Below, one piece after another: positions 63,400-64,000 of a DNA stretch of 64,000 nucleotides. The notes beneath the pieces were generated by a model, which worked only from the letters and a program-made list of their open reading frames with translations, was not told where the DNA came from and ran no database searches. The first letter of the stretch is position 1, and every line of letters starts with the position of its first letter. Location of the stretch: positions 620,001 through 684,000 of the forward strand of contig CAVPWG010000004.1 of assembly GCA_963709425.1 (NCBI GenBank), in the 5' to 3' direction. The position numbers and the translations under genes were made by a program. Source of the DNA: JAICJC01 sp963709425 (GTDB lineage: Bacteria > Actinomycetota > Thermoleophilia > Gaiellales > JAICJC01).

Positions 63400-64000
63400 T
63401 CAGCTTGTGGCGATCGGCTCTGGCGCGGTGACCTGGCCGTTGTGCGGGGGCGGCACAACGATCGGAGCGCCCGTGGCACTTGCGTTCTCACGGCTCAGGA
63501 ACGCGGTCAGCTCCTGGATGGTGCTCATCAATGGCGCTGGGAAGACGACCGTCGTGTTCTTGTCCACGCCGATCTCCACCAGCGACTGGAGGTTGCGCAG
63601 CTGCAGCGCGAGCGGGTGGGCCATCATGACGTCTGAGGCGTGCGCGAGCTCTCCGGCGGCCAGCGCCTCGCCCTCGGCCGCGATGATCTTTGCCCGCTTC
63701 TCGCGCTCGGCCTCTGCCTGGCGGGCCATCGCACGCTTCATCGTCTCGGGCAACTGGATGTCCTTCAACTCCACGACCGTCACCTCGACGCCCCACTCCT
63801 CGGTCTGTACGTCGAGGATCGCGCGGATGTCCTGGTTGATCCTATCTGTCTCAGACAACGTCTCATCGAGCGTGTGCCTGCCGACGACGGCTCGAAGCGT
63901 TGTCTGCGCGATCTGGCTGATCGCTTCGTTCACGTTTTCGATTGCAACAACGGATCTGACGGAATCCTTAATCCGGAAGTACGCGACGGCGGACACGTCG
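63400..64000 (-). CDS. SPFH/band-7 (slipin-like) protein, N-terminus cut by window edge
   Basis: About 200 C-terminal residues are visible; the gene runs off the window. DVSAVAYFRIKDSVRSVVAIENV and RAVVGRHTLDETLSETDRIN are conserved in slipins, with EEWGVEVTVVELKDIQLPETMKRAMA and the coiled REAKIIAAEGE-type helix following. These membrane-anchored proteins form rings or cages and often act with NfeD-type proteases. The C-terminal tail is Pro/Ala-rich. Confidence 0.9.
   Translation of the reverse strand, partial: DVSAVAYFRIKDSVRSVVAIENVNEAISQIAQTTLRAVVGRHTLDETLSETDRINQDIRAILDVQTEEWGVEVTVVELKDIQLPETMKRAMARQAEAEREKRAKIIAAEGEALAAGELAHASDVMMAHPLALQLRNLQSLVEIGVDKNTTVVFPAPLMSTIQELTAFLSRENASATGAPIVVPPPHNGQVTAPEPIATS

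Overview
The window is very GC-rich and dense. On the minus strand it carries the main transcription and translation block of a bacterium in an actinobacterial arrangement. The GC content, frequent GTG/TTG starts, four-base GTGA or ATGA gene overlaps, and long acidic Ala/Pro/Glu tails on ribosomal proteins S3, S5, L15 and L22 point to a deep-branching actinobacterium. Class Thermoleophilia (Gaiellales or Solirubrobacterales) is my best guess, but this is inference from style, not from a search.

Layout. 1-3750: three minus-strand genes (a GFA-type zinc protein cut by the window edge, an aldo/keto reductase fused to a P-loop kinase and a HisB-like tail, and surE), then a GNAT acetyltransferase and a small array of palindromic repeats. 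3751-32802 (all minus, transcribed right to left): rpoB-rpoC, a strong terminator, then rpsL-rpsG-fusA-tuf and the fused S10/spc/alpha operon down to rpoA-rplQ-truA. infA is missing from its usual place between map and rpmJ. 33032-40352: an oligopeptide ABC transporter (oppA-oppC-oppB-oppD-oppF order), a serine hydrolase and an NlpC/P60 endopeptidase. These sit between rplJL and rpoBC, which are normally adjacent, and suggest a muropeptide salvage locus. 40406-43766: rpmG-secE-nusG-rplK-rplA-(L10 leader)-rplJ-rplL.

43864-64000 is accessory. It holds a class III aminotransferase, small-molecule enzymes, two CDF metal transporters, a secreted phosphoesterase, a sulfotransferase, a YihY/BrkB membrane protein, a large LuxR-family ATPase regulator divergent from two allene-oxide-cyclase-fold proteins, cytochrome bd (cydAB), secreted surface proteins, a methyltransferase, a DUF4239 protein and a band-7/SPFH protein cut by the right edge.

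The most notable pattern is a set of ten single-base reading-frame breaks: one in rplO, six in oppA/C/B/D, one in the phosphoesterase and two in the LuxR regulator. In every case the frame is restored by removing one base, so all are net +1. They may be insertion-type sequencing errors, real gene decay or +1 recoding; the shared sign and the cluster in opp deserve checking. Several accessory genes also have a TAnnnT -10 box six or seven bases before the start codon, which implies leaderless mRNAs. An 18-base motif is shared upstream of two secreted or membrane protein genes, with a weaker copy near the LuxR regulator. No tRNA, rRNA, CRISPR array, insertion sequence or phage gene was seen.
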